Shown here in pieces: positions 25,006 to 33,909 of a DNA stretch of 64,000 nt. The position numbers and the translations under genes are program-made. The notes beneath the pieces were generated by a model. It was not told the origin of the DNA. It ran no database searches and was given only the letters and a program-made list of their open reading frames with translations. How positions within the stretch are numbered: the first letter of the stretch is position 1; each line of letters opens with the position of its first letter. Source of the stretch: an uncultured Glaciecola sp. (lineage in GTDB: Bacteria; Pseudomonadota; Gammaproteobacteria; Enterobacterales; Alteromonadaceae); assembly GCA_905479945.1 (NCBI GenBank), contig CAJQOP010000065.1, positions 26,784 to 90,783 of the forward strand, read 5' to 3'.

Positions 25006-25920
25006 GTGAAAAAATTATATTATCCACCTCTAAAAGCCCTCCACTATTTTTTAATAGCGGCTCAACTTTCTAGCTTTAAATTAGCAGCCGACCACTTGAA
25101 TGTGACACAAGCGGCTGTTAGCCAGCAAATTAGGTTACTTGAAGCGTATTTTGGCGTCGCTTTATTTGTCAGGAAAACAAGAAAAATAGAACTAAGTGAA
25201 CGAGGGAGCAAGCTGTTACCATTCTTAGAACAAGGCTTTGACAAGATATTCTCTGGAGTAAAACACATAGCTGGCGATCCCAATCCCAGAATATTGCGTG
25301 TATCTGCGATTAATTCATTCACTTCTATTTGGATCCTACCAAAGCTGTCTTCATTTCAGGCGCTGCACCCAGATATCATGCTGCAAATAGCACCCAGCAA
25401 CGAACTAATTGATTTTGAAATAGGCGAGATAGATATCGCTATTAGAATGGGCAGAGGAAATTACAAGGGTCTTCAGTCAAAGCTTCTGTTTAAAGACGAA
25501 ATGATATTGGTTTCGAGTCCTTCATTGCTAGAAAAAGAACCAGTTTTGGATGCTGAGTCGATTTTTACATTGCCTTGGATAGAAGACACCAGTGCCGATG
25601 TTGATCAAATTTTCAAATTATTATGTGAACAAAATAAGATAGTACCTAGCAGCATCGTTCCCGTTATACGGTCAGACAACTCGCTAACTATTATTGAAAG
25701 TGTCCTTCAAAGCAGAGGCATCGCGTTAGTTAATCGTTGCTTAGTGCAGGAAGAAGTAAATACGGGTAAGTTGTTACCTTTGCTAGATTTCTCTCACCCT
25801 AGCCCATATTCACTTTATCTTGTTGCACCTGAAACCAATTTTAAATGGGAGAAAATAAGGCAGTTTGAGAACTGGTTCATCCCATTAATAAACGAATATT
25901 TTGGACAAAGAGACAACTAG
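25006..25920 (+). CDS. LysR-family transcriptional regulator (GcvA-like)
   Basis: This 304-aa cytoplasmic regulator has an N-terminal winged helix (LKALHYFLIAAQLSSFKLAADHLNVTQAAVSQQIRLLEAYFG) and an effector-binding domain with IAIRMGRGNYKGLQSKLLF, the arrangement of the GcvA subgroup. The start is a GTG at 25006, only a few bases after a CTTAAG box and TATAAT, so the leader would be extremely short or another promoter is used. It diverges from the small secreted protein and converges on the CBM9-like lipoprotein gene. The effector is unknown. Confidence 0.85.
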   Translation: MKKLYYPPLKALHYFLIAAQLSSFKLAADHLNVTQAAVSQQIRLLEAYFGVALFVRKTRKIELSERGSKLLPFLEQGFDKIFSGVKHIAGDPNPRILRVSAINSFTSIWILPKLSSFQALHPDIMLQIAPSNELIDFEIGEIDIAIRMGRGNYKGLQSKLLFKDEMILVSSPSLLEKEPVLDAESIFTLPWIEDTSADVDQIFKLLCEQNKIVPSSIVPVIRSDNSLTIIESVLQSRGIALVNRCLVQEEVNTGKLLPLLDFSHPSPYSLYLVAPETNFKWEKIRQFENWFIPLINEYFGQRDN

Positions 25921-25924
25921 GTCT

Positions 25925-25952
25925 ATTCCTAATTCCTACTTCCTATTTCCTA
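25925..25952. repeat. 7-bp tandem repeat x4
   Basis: Four units ATTCCTA, ATTCCTA, CTTCCTA, TTTCCTA run end to end, followed by a partial fifth. The last unit contains the TAG stop of the minus-strand CBM9-like gene. Confidence 0.9.
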
Positions 25953-26780
25953 TTTCAACACCATAGGTTCAAATACGCTTGCATCGATATATCCGAGGTC
26001 CTTATTGCCATTGATACCTTCAATTGGATACGACCCAATGAAATGCTCTCTTTTACTTTTACCATCTATTGCTTTGTCGGCGTCGCAATAAGCCAACATA
26101 AATCCAAGCTGCTTATCTTTTACTAGCGTAACCGGCCTAGCCCCTGAATTTGGCAAAAAAGTGTCATCGTACAGTGCGATTTTTAATTCCCAAGTGATCA
26201 CTTTTGTTTCAGGTGAACGTTTCCATTGGCTCTGTATATGATCATTATAGGTCTGAATAACAGATTCGTTACTAGTCGCTGTTGGCCCCATGTCACTAAC
26301 ATTACGATCCAAACCAACGTGGTAGGCAAACGCATTATATGTGAATTGATGGTTACCACCTGAACCATCTTCATCTATAAATAATTCAACACAATCATCA
26401 TCCCAATAACTAATCAATGGATCGGGGTGAGTATCGATGAGGACGTCATCGCTTATCTCTAATAACATATATAAGGCTGCATTATCCCAAAGTAGTTTAT
26501 ACCTACCAGAAAAGTCTTCAGATCGCAGGTTTTTGCCGATAAGTACTTGATCGACCGCTCGCCAATTCACTCTATTCCATGAGGCTTCGCTTGCCTTTGC
26601 GTCGATAACAATGTCTTCAATTGCTTGCGCAATTGGGGTGCGTTTAACCTCGTTTTCATTGGCAATGGCGCATCCAGAAAAAGCCGACACTATAAACATA
26701 GTTAAAAATAATTTGGCTCTTGGTAGCACAATGGATGTGTTGCTAAGAGGCGAGTCTGTCTTTTTTCCTTTTCTGACCAA
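25950..26780 (-). CDS. Lipoprotein with carbohydrate-binding CBM9-like domain
   Basis: This is an envelope lipoprotein: the signal FLTMFIVSAFSGC gives a lipobox. The mature part has DIVIDAKASEASWNRVNW, KLLWDNAALYMLLEISD, YWDDDCVELFID and FTYNAFAY, the pattern of the CBM9-like fold also seen as DOMON-like domains. It may bind a sugar or another small ligand. I chose a TTG at 26780, which has GGAGAG six nt upstream, giving 276 aa. The in-frame ATG at 26810 lacks a ribosome site. It diverges from the ABC exporter operon, with only 177 bp between starts, so the two may share control. Confidence 0.7.
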   Translation of the reverse strand: MVRKGKKTDSPLSNTSIVLPRAKLFLTMFIVSAFSGCAIANENEVKRTPIAQAIEDIVIDAKASEASWNRVNWRAVDQVLIGKNLRSEDFSGRYKLLWDNAALYMLLEISDDVLIDTHPDPLISYWDDDCVELFIDEDGSGGNHQFTYNAFAYHVGLDRNVSDMGPTATSNESVIQTYNDHIQSQWKRSPETKVITWELKIALYDDTFLPNSGARPVTLVKDKQLGFMLAYCDADKAIDGKSKREHFIGSYPIEGINGNKDLGYIDASVFEPMVLK

Positions 26781-26957
26781 AATATTCTCTCCATTTGTAT
26801 AAAAAGTCATGCCTAATTACTGTAGCGAATATGATGTTTAAAGTCATGAATAATGTATGAATTAATGTACTATATTCAAAGCACAATTTTATATTCACCT
26901 TCAAGCGGCATTGTTTTAAGCGCTAATAAAAATCAATATTGAGAGGCCGCACAGAAT

Positions 26958-27059
26958 ATGCTAAAAAAAACTAATCAATATTCTCGTCATTTACGTACAA
27001 GAATTCATTCTACACAAGCAAATAAAAAAGATGCGCAAGGACGCGTTACACAATTATGA
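26958..27059 (+). CDS. 33-residue basic peptide gene coupled to the ABC ATPase
   Basis: An ATG at 26958, with GAGAGG 11 nt upstream, opens a 33-codon frame ending at TGA 27057-27059. That stop overlaps the ATPase start as ATGA. The peptide begins MLKKTNQYSRHLR and is rich in Lys, Arg, Gln and His, with no Cys and no hydrophobic segment. The overlap argues for translational coupling. It could be a leader peptide controlling the operon, a small exported peptide, or chance; nothing in the sequence decides between these. Confidence 0.5.
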   Translation: MLKKTNQYSRHLRTRIHSTQANKKDAQGRVTQL

Positions 27060-27724
27060 TTGAACTACACTCGATAAAAAAGCTATTTCAAAATGGCGAT
27101 GAAACCGTAACCGCTATTGATGACGTCTCACTGTCAATTAAGCAGAATGAATTTGTTGCTGTAATGGGTAGCTCTGGCAGTGGAAAATCAACATTAATGA
27201 ATGTCTTGGGCTGCTTAGATACACCATCTTCAGGTAAGTATATTCTGGATAATAAAGATGTAGCTAGCTTGACAGATGATGAACTGTCCAGTATCCGAAA
27301 TCAACACATAGGTTTTATCTTCCAAACTTTTCATCTGTTGCCCAAGCTTAATGTGATAGAAAACGTAAAACTGCCGCTACGCTATTCTAGCGTTGACAGT
27401 GAAGAAGCGGATAAACGAGCCTTAGACTTGATAGACCGCGTAGGTTTGTCACATCGAAAGAATCACAAGCCCTTTGAGTTGTCGGGAGGACAGCGTCAGC
27501 GTGTGGCAATTGCAAGAGCTCTGATTAACAAACCTAGCGTAATTTTAGCAGATGAACCAACAGGTAACTTAGACTCAAAAACGTCAAGCGAAATAATGGC
27601 TCTGTTAACTGAGCTACACCAGCAAGGTCAAACTATAGTAATGGTGACCCATGAAGACGATATTGCAGAGTATGCGCAGCGCGTAATTGTAATGAAAGAC
27701 GGTGAAGTAGTAGGAGAGAAATAA
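27056..27724 (+). CDS. ABC transporter ATPase, MacB/LolD type
   Basis: This cytoplasmic ATPase of 222 aa powers the permease encoded at 30969. Motifs in order are Walker A GSSGSGKST, Q-loop FIFQTFHLL, signature LSGGQRQRVAIARAL, Walker B VILADEPTGNLD and the switch VTHE. This is the pattern of MacB/LolD/FtsE-like mechanotransmission ATPases. Its start overlaps the stop of the 33-codon frame, and its stop overlaps the next start (TAATG). The operon then holds three adaptors and the permease, so it forms a tripartite-type exporter. Confidence 0.9.
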   Translation: MIELHSIKKLFQNGDETVTAIDDVSLSIKQNEFVAVMGSSGSGKSTLMNVLGCLDTPSSGKYILDNKDVASLTDDELSSIRNQHIGFIFQTFHLLPKLNVIENVKLPLRYSSVDSEEADKRALDLIDRVGLSHRKNHKPFELSGGQRQRVAIARALINKPSVILADEPTGNLDSKTSSEIMALLTELHQQGQTIVMVTHEDDIAEYAQRVIVMKDGEVVGEK

Positions 27725-28761
27725 TGAAGGCTATATTCGTCAAGGCTGCATTCGGCAGGGCTATATTCGGGAAATCAATATTCTGTAAATCCGCACTGGG
27801 CAAGACCATATTAGGTGCCGTTATCTCTTGTGTGGTACTGAGCACAAACGTATATGCAGAGAAATTATTATTAACTGGCCAAATAGGCTCGTCTGCTAAA
27901 CAAGTTGTAAATGCGCCAACCGGCAGTCGGCAGTTACAAATCCAGTGGATGGAGGAAGAAGGCAAGATAGCAGAGCAAGGAGAAACTGTTGTTTTGTTTG
28001 ATGGCGCTTCTTCACAAGCCCAACTGATAGCAAATGAAGAAAATTTAGATCGCTTGTTACTTGAATTCGAAGAATTGAAAATTCAGCAAGAACAAAGCGT
28101 AATCGATGCAAGCGGTCGCTTGAAAGTGGCTAAAATGCGCGTGGAAAAAGCTAGGATTGAGGCTTCAGTGCCTAGCTCCCAAGTTGCAGCGTTCGAAAAA
28201 GGCCAATTTGAGCTGTCTTTGCAACGTGCAATGGTAGAGGAAATCAAGGCAGAAGAAGCACTGCAACGCTCCCTAAAGGAGCAGCGCGCGGAACTAACAA
28301 AAAAAGAAGTCAATATTCTGAAGGTCAAAGAAGAAATCGTGTATTTAACCGAAGTTCTGGGCAATCTTAATGTTATAGCGCAAGTAACTGGTCCAGTGAC
28401 ATATGCCACTCACCCTTGGTTTGGCACTAAATTAAGTGCTGGAATGAATGTTAGAGCCAGTTGGAAAGTGCTAGATGTGCAGTCTACTAGTAATTTCCAA
28501 ATCGAAACTTGGGTTCATGAAATAGATGCAGTTGGATTAAATGAAAACACCGCAGTTGAAATTGTCTTAGATGCTTATCCAAATAAAAAATACAGTGGCG
28601 TAATTTCAAATTTGTCCAAGCAAAGTGAACGCAAGGCCTCGTGGGGTAAAAGTGCATATTTTCCAGCTATTGTTACTTTTGATACGCCACCAGAAATTAG
28701 CCTACTCCCTGGTATGAGTGTTCGTATGTTGGTAACCAAAGAGAATAAAAACAATGTTTAA
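27724..28761 (+). CDS. Periplasmic adaptor (HlyD/MacA-like) 1, with repeated N-terminal pentads
   Basis: This 345-aa adaptor joins an inner-membrane pump to an outer-membrane channel. After the signal region the mature part has a barrel-sandwich half, a coiled-coil helical hairpin of about 100 residues (LLLEFEELKIQQEQ through NILKVKEEIVYLTEVL) and a beta-barrel (EIVLDAYPNKKYSGVI). The N-terminus is odd: six diverged 15-bp repeats (27727-27816) encode pentads such as KAIFV, KAAFG and RAIFG before the hydrophobic core AVISCVVLS and a cleavage-like NVYA. It overlaps the next adaptor gene by eight nt. Confidence 0.8.
   Translation: MKAIFVKAAFGRAIFGKSIFCKSALGKTILGAVISCVVLSTNVYAEKLLLTGQIGSSAKQVVNAPTGSRQLQIQWMEEEGKIAEQGETVVLFDGASSQAQLIANEENLDRLLLEFEELKIQQEQSVIDASGRLKVAKMRVEKARIEASVPSSQVAAFEKGQFELSLQRAMVEEIKAEEALQRSLKEQRAELTKKEVNILKVKEEIVYLTEVLGNLNVIAQVTGPVTYATHPWFGTKLSAGMNVRASWKVLDVQSTSNFQIETWVHEIDAVGLNENTAVEIVLDAYPNKKYSGVISNLSKQSERKASWGKSAYFPAIVTFDTPPEISLLPGMSVRMLVTKENKNNV
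27727..27816 (+). repeat. Diverged 15-bp tandem repeat x6 encoding signal-region pentads
   Basis: Six 15-bp units, the first AAGGCTATATTCGTC, follow the start codon of adaptor 1. They encode pentads with Lys or Arg first and a Phe or Leu at position 4. The units have diverged, so the array is older than the perfect repeats elsewhere. Confidence 0.75.
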
Positions 28762-29755
28762 AGTGAAAATTTTGTTAACGATAGCGACAGGTATATTTAT
28801 GTTGAGCGCGTGCGGCGAAAAAGACATTGAGACTCAAGTCAGTCAACAGTCGGCTAAAAACCTTATATCTGCGCCAGCCGAATTGGTTTCATTACAAAAT
28901 ATATCTATTACAGCGCCCAGTATTCAAAGTATGTGGCAATACAAAATTGAGTATATTGCCCGCGAGAATACACTGGTAAAAGAAGGCGATATCTTACTTA
29001 AGTTTGATGGTCAAACTTTGCGTACTAGTATGGTAACTCGCAGCAGTGACCTCAACGCTGCCGTCAAAGAGGCTGAGCAGAAGAAGTTAGAGAATGAAGA
29101 AAAATTAGAAGAATATAATCTTGATTTAGCCGAAGCCAAAAAGAATATGGATATCTCAGAGCGTAAAGTGGAGATAACCGATGTTTCACGTTCAGACATC
29201 GAAAGAAGAAAGCAATATTCTGAATTCGGTATTACCACAGAATTACATGAACAAGCCATTCAGCGCGTAGAACAGCACAAGATATCAATGCAGATTAATG
29301 AGCAGGTTCAACAAGCCAAAATATCAAAAGCTAAATCTGAAGTCGACGAGCTCAAATTGAGTATGCAAAGGCTCCAAATCAAGGCGCCAAAAGAAGGAAT
29401 GGTTGTATTAATACCAAACGGCGACGACGAAAAGCCAGCTGTTGGCGATACAGTCTTCAGAGGCAGCCGCTTAATGTCATTACCCGCATTGGATAAAATA
29501 GCCGTTAAAGTAGAATTTGACGAATCATTTACTTCGGACATTACATTGGGCGATGATGTTCGAGTTACCTTAGATGCATTTCCTGAGCGTCCTTTCACTG
29601 GGAAGATTACAGAGCTTGGGCAATCGTACCGCAACAAATCCACCAATAACCAAAAAATGGTGTTTGATGCTTGGGTAACGTTAAACGAGCTTGAACTCAC
29701 TATCATGCGACCAGGCATGAAAGCGACGGTTGATACCCTAGAGGGAACGATATGA
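28754..29755 (+). CDS. Periplasmic adaptor 2, lipoprotein (HlyD-like)
   Basis: This 333-aa lipid-anchored adaptor has a lipobox in FMLSACGEKD. It has a biotinyl-lipoyl half (KEGDILLKFDGQTL), a long charged coiled-coil from about residue 85 to 205, a second half (IKAPKEGMVVLIP) and a beta-barrel (RVTLDAFPERPFTGKITELG). It belongs to the same family as adaptor 1 but is distinct in sequence. It overlaps its neighbours by eight and four nt. Having three adaptors in one ABC operon is unusual. Confidence 0.8.
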   Translation: MFKVKILLTIATGIFMLSACGEKDIETQVSQQSAKNLISAPAELVSLQNISITAPSIQSMWQYKIEYIARENTLVKEGDILLKFDGQTLRTSMVTRSSDLNAAVKEAEQKKLENEEKLEEYNLDLAEAKKNMDISERKVEITDVSRSDIERRKQYSEFGITTELHEQAIQRVEQHKISMQINEQVQQAKISKAKSEVDELKLSMQRLQIKAPKEGMVVLIPNGDDEKPAVGDTVFRGSRLMSLPALDKIAVKVEFDESFTSDITLGDDVRVTLDAFPERPFTGKITELGQSYRNKSTNNQKMVFDAWVTLNELELTIMRPGMKATVDTLEGTI

Positions 29756-30966
29756 AACTTTCAAGACTTCCGCTTGCACTGCCCCTTATGTTCTCCGCCT
29801 TAGTATTGAGCGGCTGTGGCTCTGATGAACAAAGCACAATCCCACTGTATGAAGTCACAGAAACAGCGTTTTCAATTGAAGTAGAAGGTTTTGGTGAAAT
29901 TGAAGCTGCGCAATCTCAAAAAATTATGACGCCTGGACGCAGGGCGATGACTATTGCTTGGTTGAAAGACGAAAATACTTATGTTGAAAAAGGCGAAGTG
30001 ATTGCAAGATTTGATGCTCAACAAATACTGAAAGACAGTCGAGATGAAGAGCTTCAATTAATGTTGCTTGCGCAGGACATAGTGAAAAGTAATGCTCAAC
30101 AAAATCAAGCCAAACAAGACATAAATTCAGACCAAAGCTTTGTAAAATATGAGTTCGACTTTACAGACCGTTTTGCAATAGATGACTTACGTGTTTATTC
30201 GCAATTAGAGATTATAGACACGCTTGCCAATCGAGACTTTTTAGAAGCAAAAGATGATTTCTTAGAATGGAAAGAAACCAGCATTGTTGAGCAACATTCA
30301 AATGAGAATGCTGTGTTAGATATCAGAAAAACTGGTGTAGAAACTATGTTTAATAGACATCAGCAGGCCTTATCCAGTTTAGAGGTAGTATCTCCTTTTT
30401 CGGGCTTGTTAGTTTATGAGAAAGACAGGCGCGGAGAAAAGCCTGCGATTGGACAATCTGTATTTCCAGGCAGACCCATTGCTCAAATCCCCAATTTAGA
30501 CAACATGCAAGCATCATTATTTGTGCAAGCTAACGATGCTATTGACCTAGCCAAAGGATTAGCCGTTGAAATACGTTTAGATGCGTTTCCAAGCAAAGTA
30601 TTTAATGGTGAAATTGCTGATGTATCTGGCTTTCCAAGAAGTATTGAACGTGGCAACCCAGTCACTTATTTTGAAATTGTTGTGAAACTGATAGAACAAG
30701 ATAAAAGTATGATGCAGCCGGGTAGAAAATTAACTGCAAAAATAGATGTCAAGGCACCTAGCGAAAAACTTGTTGTGCCTTTGCAAGCTCTATATTTTGA
30801 GGATGGAAGCACATATGTTTATCTTCGAGACGGTAATAAATTTACCAAGCGCAGTGTTGTTAGCGGGCGAAAAAATTTATACCTTGTCGAAATTACTGAG
30901 GGTTTAAGTGATGGCGATGTAATCGCGTTAAGTTTACCTCAGCAACAACAAGTACAAGGAAGCTAA
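29752..30966 (+). CDS. Periplasmic adaptor 3, lipoprotein (MacA/HlyD-like)
   Basis: The 404-aa protein starts with a lipoprotein signal (MFSALVLSGCGSDEQ). It has a lipoyl half (YVEKGEVIARFDAQQI), a helical hairpin about 120 residues long, LVVSPFSGLL-like return strands (SLEVVSPFSGLLVY), a beta-barrel (EIRLDAFPSKVFNGEI) and, unlike the other two, a full membrane-proximal domain at the C-terminus (YVYLRDGNKFTKRSVVSG). It is therefore the most MacA-like of the three. It ends two nt before the permease gene. Confidence 0.82.
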   Translation: MKLSRLPLALPLMFSALVLSGCGSDEQSTIPLYEVTETAFSIEVEGFGEIEAAQSQKIMTPGRRAMTIAWLKDENTYVEKGEVIARFDAQQILKDSRDEELQLMLLAQDIVKSNAQQNQAKQDINSDQSFVKYEFDFTDRFAIDDLRVYSQLEIIDTLANRDFLEAKDDFLEWKETSIVEQHSNENAVLDIRKTGVETMFNRHQQALSSLEVVSPFSGLLVYEKDRRGEKPAIGQSVFPGRPIAQIPNLDNMQASLFVQANDAIDLAKGLAVEIRLDAFPSKVFNGEIADVSGFPRSIERGNPVTYFEIVVKLIEQDKSMMQPGRKLTAKIDVKAPSEKLVVPLQALYFEDGSTYVYLRDGNKFTKRSVVSGRKNLYLVEITEGLSDGDVIALSLPQQQQVQGS

Positions 30967-30968
30967 CA

Positions 30969-32222
30969 ATGGCTAAATATTTAGTACTAATACAAGACGC
31001 GATTGCAGAGCTACTTGGGCAAAAATTACGCACCTTTTTAACCATGTTAGGCATGATTTTTGGTGTCGGTTCAGTAATCGCCATGCTTAATATTGGCGAG
31101 GGCGCTGAGAATGAGGCTTTAAAGCTTATCGATTCGATGGGCGTAAACAACATCATTGTAAATGCCAGAGACTATGAAAAAGAAGAGCTTTCTGAAATAC
31201 GTGAAGAGAGCTTAGGATTGAATTTGGGTGACGTGAATGCCGCTCTCTCAACGCTACCATTTGTGGAAGGTTACAGCGCATCTAAGAATATTGATGTATA
31301 TGATATTTACAGCGACTTCAACAAAAGCCAAGCGCAAGCATTGGGCGTGACGGTGAGCTATTTTGCGAATGCTAATATGCAACTATCCGCGGGTAGATTC
31401 TTAACACAAGAAGATGACAGCAGACTTTCTCAATACACTGTTTTAGGCGCCAATACCGCTAAAGAATTATTTTCTGGTTCTAATTTTAGTGCTGAAGAAA
31501 TGCTAGGTCAATATGTTAAGGTCAATCACGTGTGGCTAGAAGTCGTTGGTGTTTTAAAAGCACCAGCCGGCAATAAAGATGAGTTTCAGGGTGTCCAGAT
31601 CGGTGGCGACCGCTACCGTATTTTTGTGCCTTTAAGTGTAATTGTACAAAAGTTTTCTAGCGATATTCTTGCCAGTGAATTAGATAGCATTAAACTAAAC
31701 ATTGCAGAAGGTACTGATCCTGTAGTGGCTGCAAAAGCTATCGATAGCCTAATTAAGTTGCGCCACGGCGGGCTAGACGACTATAGTTTGATCATTCCCG
31801 CAGCGTTGTTAGAGCAGCAGAAACAAACGCAACAAATTTTTAATATTGTCATGGCCTGTGTGGCAGGTATCTCATTGCTAGTTGGCGGTATCGGTATAAT
31901 GAATATTATGCTAGCGAACGTGATGGAAAGAACCAAGGAAATAGGCCTATTACGAGCTGTAGGAGCAACACAAGAAGATATTCGTCAGCAGTTTATTGCT
32001 GAAAGCTTCACAATTTCCGTCTTAGGTGGGATATTGGGCATCGTATTTGGATTAGCCCTTTCGGAAATAATCGGCTTCTACTCTGGTTGGGCAGTTAGTT
32101 GGTCAATTCCTGCCATATTTTTGTCACTGAGCATATGTATGATTGTTGGCGTTGGCTTTGGTGTTTTCCCAGCTATTAAGGCATCAAAACTCAATCCTAT
32201 CGACGCTCTGCATAGCGATTAA
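30969..32222 (+). CDS. MacB-type ABC transporter permease
   Basis: This 417-aa inner-membrane permease has the MacB architecture: one N-terminal helix (FLTMLGMIFGVGSVIAML), a large periplasmic domain of about 220 residues, and a C-terminal FtsX domain with three helices. Family features include NIGEGAENEALKLIDSMGVN, GGIGIMNIMLANVMERTKEIGLLRAVGA and KASKLNPIDALHSD. It is separate from its ATPase, unlike E. coli MacB, which is fused. It ends the operon. No outer-membrane TolC-like gene lies in the window, so a shared channel is presumably used. Cargo unknown. Confidence 0.88.
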   Translation: MAKYLVLIQDAIAELLGQKLRTFLTMLGMIFGVGSVIAMLNIGEGAENEALKLIDSMGVNNIIVNARDYEKEELSEIREESLGLNLGDVNAALSTLPFVEGYSASKNIDVYDIYSDFNKSQAQALGVTVSYFANANMQLSAGRFLTQEDDSRLSQYTVLGANTAKELFSGSNFSAEEMLGQYVKVNHVWLEVVGVLKAPAGNKDEFQGVQIGGDRYRIFVPLSVIVQKFSSDILASELDSIKLNIAEGTDPVVAAKAIDSLIKLRHGGLDDYSLIIPAALLEQQKQTQQIFNIVMACVAGISLLVGGIGIMNIMLANVMERTKEIGLLRAVGATQEDIRQQFIAESFTISVLGGILGIVFGLALSEIIGFYSGWAVSWSIPAIFLSLSICMIVGVGFGVFPAIKASKLNPIDALHSD

Positions 32223-32345
32223 GTCATTGTAGGCATAGCAGATTATCCACCATGGCGATTTATGGATGGGCATGTGCTCATCAGATAGTGTGCTCAAAAT
32301 TTACGGGAAACTCGCTAGTACTTTTGCAAATAGAATTGCTTTCAC

Positions 32346-32921
32346 TTAATTCTGATTAGTTAATTCAACCAAGTTTGACCATTCCTCCATTGTATTGACG
32401 TTAGCAAAAACATCTGCTGAATCAGCCTTGAGTTCGTGTACTTTGTCTGCAGCAATTAAATATCTTATAGACATACCTTGCGAACTTTCAAGTTCTCGCA
32501 ATCGTTCAAGTATCTTTTCGCTGACAAACAAGCAAAGTGGCATTGGCTGATTTTCATAAACACAGGTGCATCGTCTTTCTAGCGATTGAACTAACAAGTG
32601 AGATAAAACCTGGGTTTGCATCAATGGCATGTCATTAGGCAAAACGACAAGTGTATCCCCTGCTTTTAAGGCGCGACTACAGATCGCTGAATAAATGCCT
32701 CCTACAGGTCCTTTATTGGTGATAATGTCTGGAATATCAAACTCACTGCCGCTAATAAATACATTATCTAGATTTAAAGAATCCATTATAGCAACGCTTT
32801 TTCCTAGCATTGAGCTGTTACCAACACGCATGGTAGATTTATCTTTCCCCATACGAGTCGACTTCCCACCATTTAACACTAAACCAATACGCAAGGATAT
32901 TGTCCGACACTTTTTTACCAT
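32346..32921 (-). CDS. MobA-like nucleotidyltransferase
   Basis: The 191-aa protein begins LVLNGGKSTRMGKDKS, the nucleotide-binding signature of MobA-type transferases. It continues with NKGPVGGIYSAI and VLPNDMPLM, typical of molybdenum cofactor guanylyltransferase, which converts Mo-molybdopterin plus GTP to the guanine dinucleotide cofactor. The usual LAGG is LNGG. No other molybdenum cofactor genes are nearby. It lies only 13 nt after the last gene of the TolQ-like cluster, so it is probably cotranscribed with it, though the functional link is unclear. Confidence 0.72.
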   Translation of the reverse strand: MVKKCRTISLRIGLVLNGGKSTRMGKDKSTMRVGNSSMLGKSVAIMDSLNLDNVFISGSEFDIPDIITNKGPVGGIYSAICSRALKAGDTLVVLPNDMPLMQTQVLSHLLVQSLERRCTCVYENQPMPLCLFVSEKILERLRELESSQGMSIRYLIAADKVHELKADSADVFANVNTMEEWSNLVELTNQN

Positions 32922-32934
32922 AAGCTGATTATAG

Positions 32935-33870
32935 CTATAAACAGCGATTCAGCGATAGCATCCATTGTTCTGAAACTTGCTTGCGGTTAAGCATTATCTC
33001 TTTAAGTCCAACTTTCGAATCACGAATAAAATAGCGGGCACTGAATTGGTGTAGGATTTCCCCTTTTAGCTTAATAGCAATTTTCTCCGCAAGCCTTAAA
33101 TCTAAATCGGCGCTAAAGACCCTCACAGCCTGACTCTGGCGGGTGTATACTCTCATTAAGTTACGTTCGTATTTACTCAAATAATCATGTGCAATACGCA
33201 AGAGTTGACTTGGTTTCACGTAAATTTCGGTAGGCTTGGATAGTACGCTCAGTTTATATGGCTGACTATTCGAGATTGCTCCAAACTGCATGTTTTCGCA
33301 TCGATACATTTGCCCAAGAAAAGACTCTTTATCTCTTTGTATCCTAGGTAATAGGAAGCGAATGTCCTTATCGTCCATCTCTAACATGGTATTAATTACT
33401 TCTTGAAGTTCATCCGATGAAGGGCTTGCGTTGCCATTTTCACTAAATTCATCAACAGCATTGACCAGCTTTTCTACACTATATTCTGCAAAGCCTATCT
33501 CTACTGCAGCTAAATCTGCTTCTTTGTTTTTAAACGCAGCAGCGCCCGACATCTTCAAAGCGAGTGTTGGCGAATTTGATTTTGTTTGCTCACTGCTACT
33601 TTGAGGCGTTTTTATACTTGCCTTGATAGGAACGGCCGGCAGTTGAATGCTATTTGCCAACTTGATTGAATTCAATGCTCTTAGCATTTTAAGTTCTCTC
33701 ATGCTCGACTGTGTTAACGCTTTTTCATGCAATGTAATCGGTTCTATTAATTGCCTATCCCTACTCCAATAGAATACGTCCGCTAACCAGATAAATAGGC
33801 ATAGACCTATAGTAAATATCAAAGTGTGATTCACCAAGTTAGGGTATTTCACTACATTAGGCTGTTTCAT
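32935..33870 (-). CDS. Membrane-anchored protein of TolQ-like cluster, unknown family
   Basis: I do not recognise this 311-aa protein. One N-terminal helix (HTLIFTIGLCLFIWLADVFYW) carries an Asp within or at the edge of the membrane, as ExbD and MotB do. About 260 residues are then predicted to lie in the periplasm: a Ser/Lys-rich linker, a charged helical segment, and a compact domain (RVFSADLDLRLAEKIAIKLK, YFIRDSKVGLKEIMLNRKQV). There is no OmpA-like peptidoglycan motif that I can see. It is downstream of the channel-like protein in the same operon and is a candidate partner of it. Confidence 0.6.
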   Translation of the reverse strand: MKQPNVVKYPNLVNHTLIFTIGLCLFIWLADVFYWSRDRQLIEPITLHEKALTQSSMRELKMLRALNSIKLANSIQLPAVPIKASIKTPQSSSEQTKSNSPTLALKMSGAAAFKNKEADLAAVEIGFAEYSVEKLVNAVDEFSENGNASPSSDELQEVINTMLEMDDKDIRFLLPRIQRDKESFLGQMYRCENMQFGAISNSQPYKLSVLSKPTEIYVKPSQLLRIAHDYLSKYERNLMRVYTRQSQAVRVFSADLDLRLAEKIAIKLKGEILHQFSARYFIRDSKVGLKEIMLNRKQVSEQWMLSLNRCL

Positions 33871-33909
33871 GTGCGTTAATAACCTTTATTCACAAAGCTA
33901 CTTACCACG

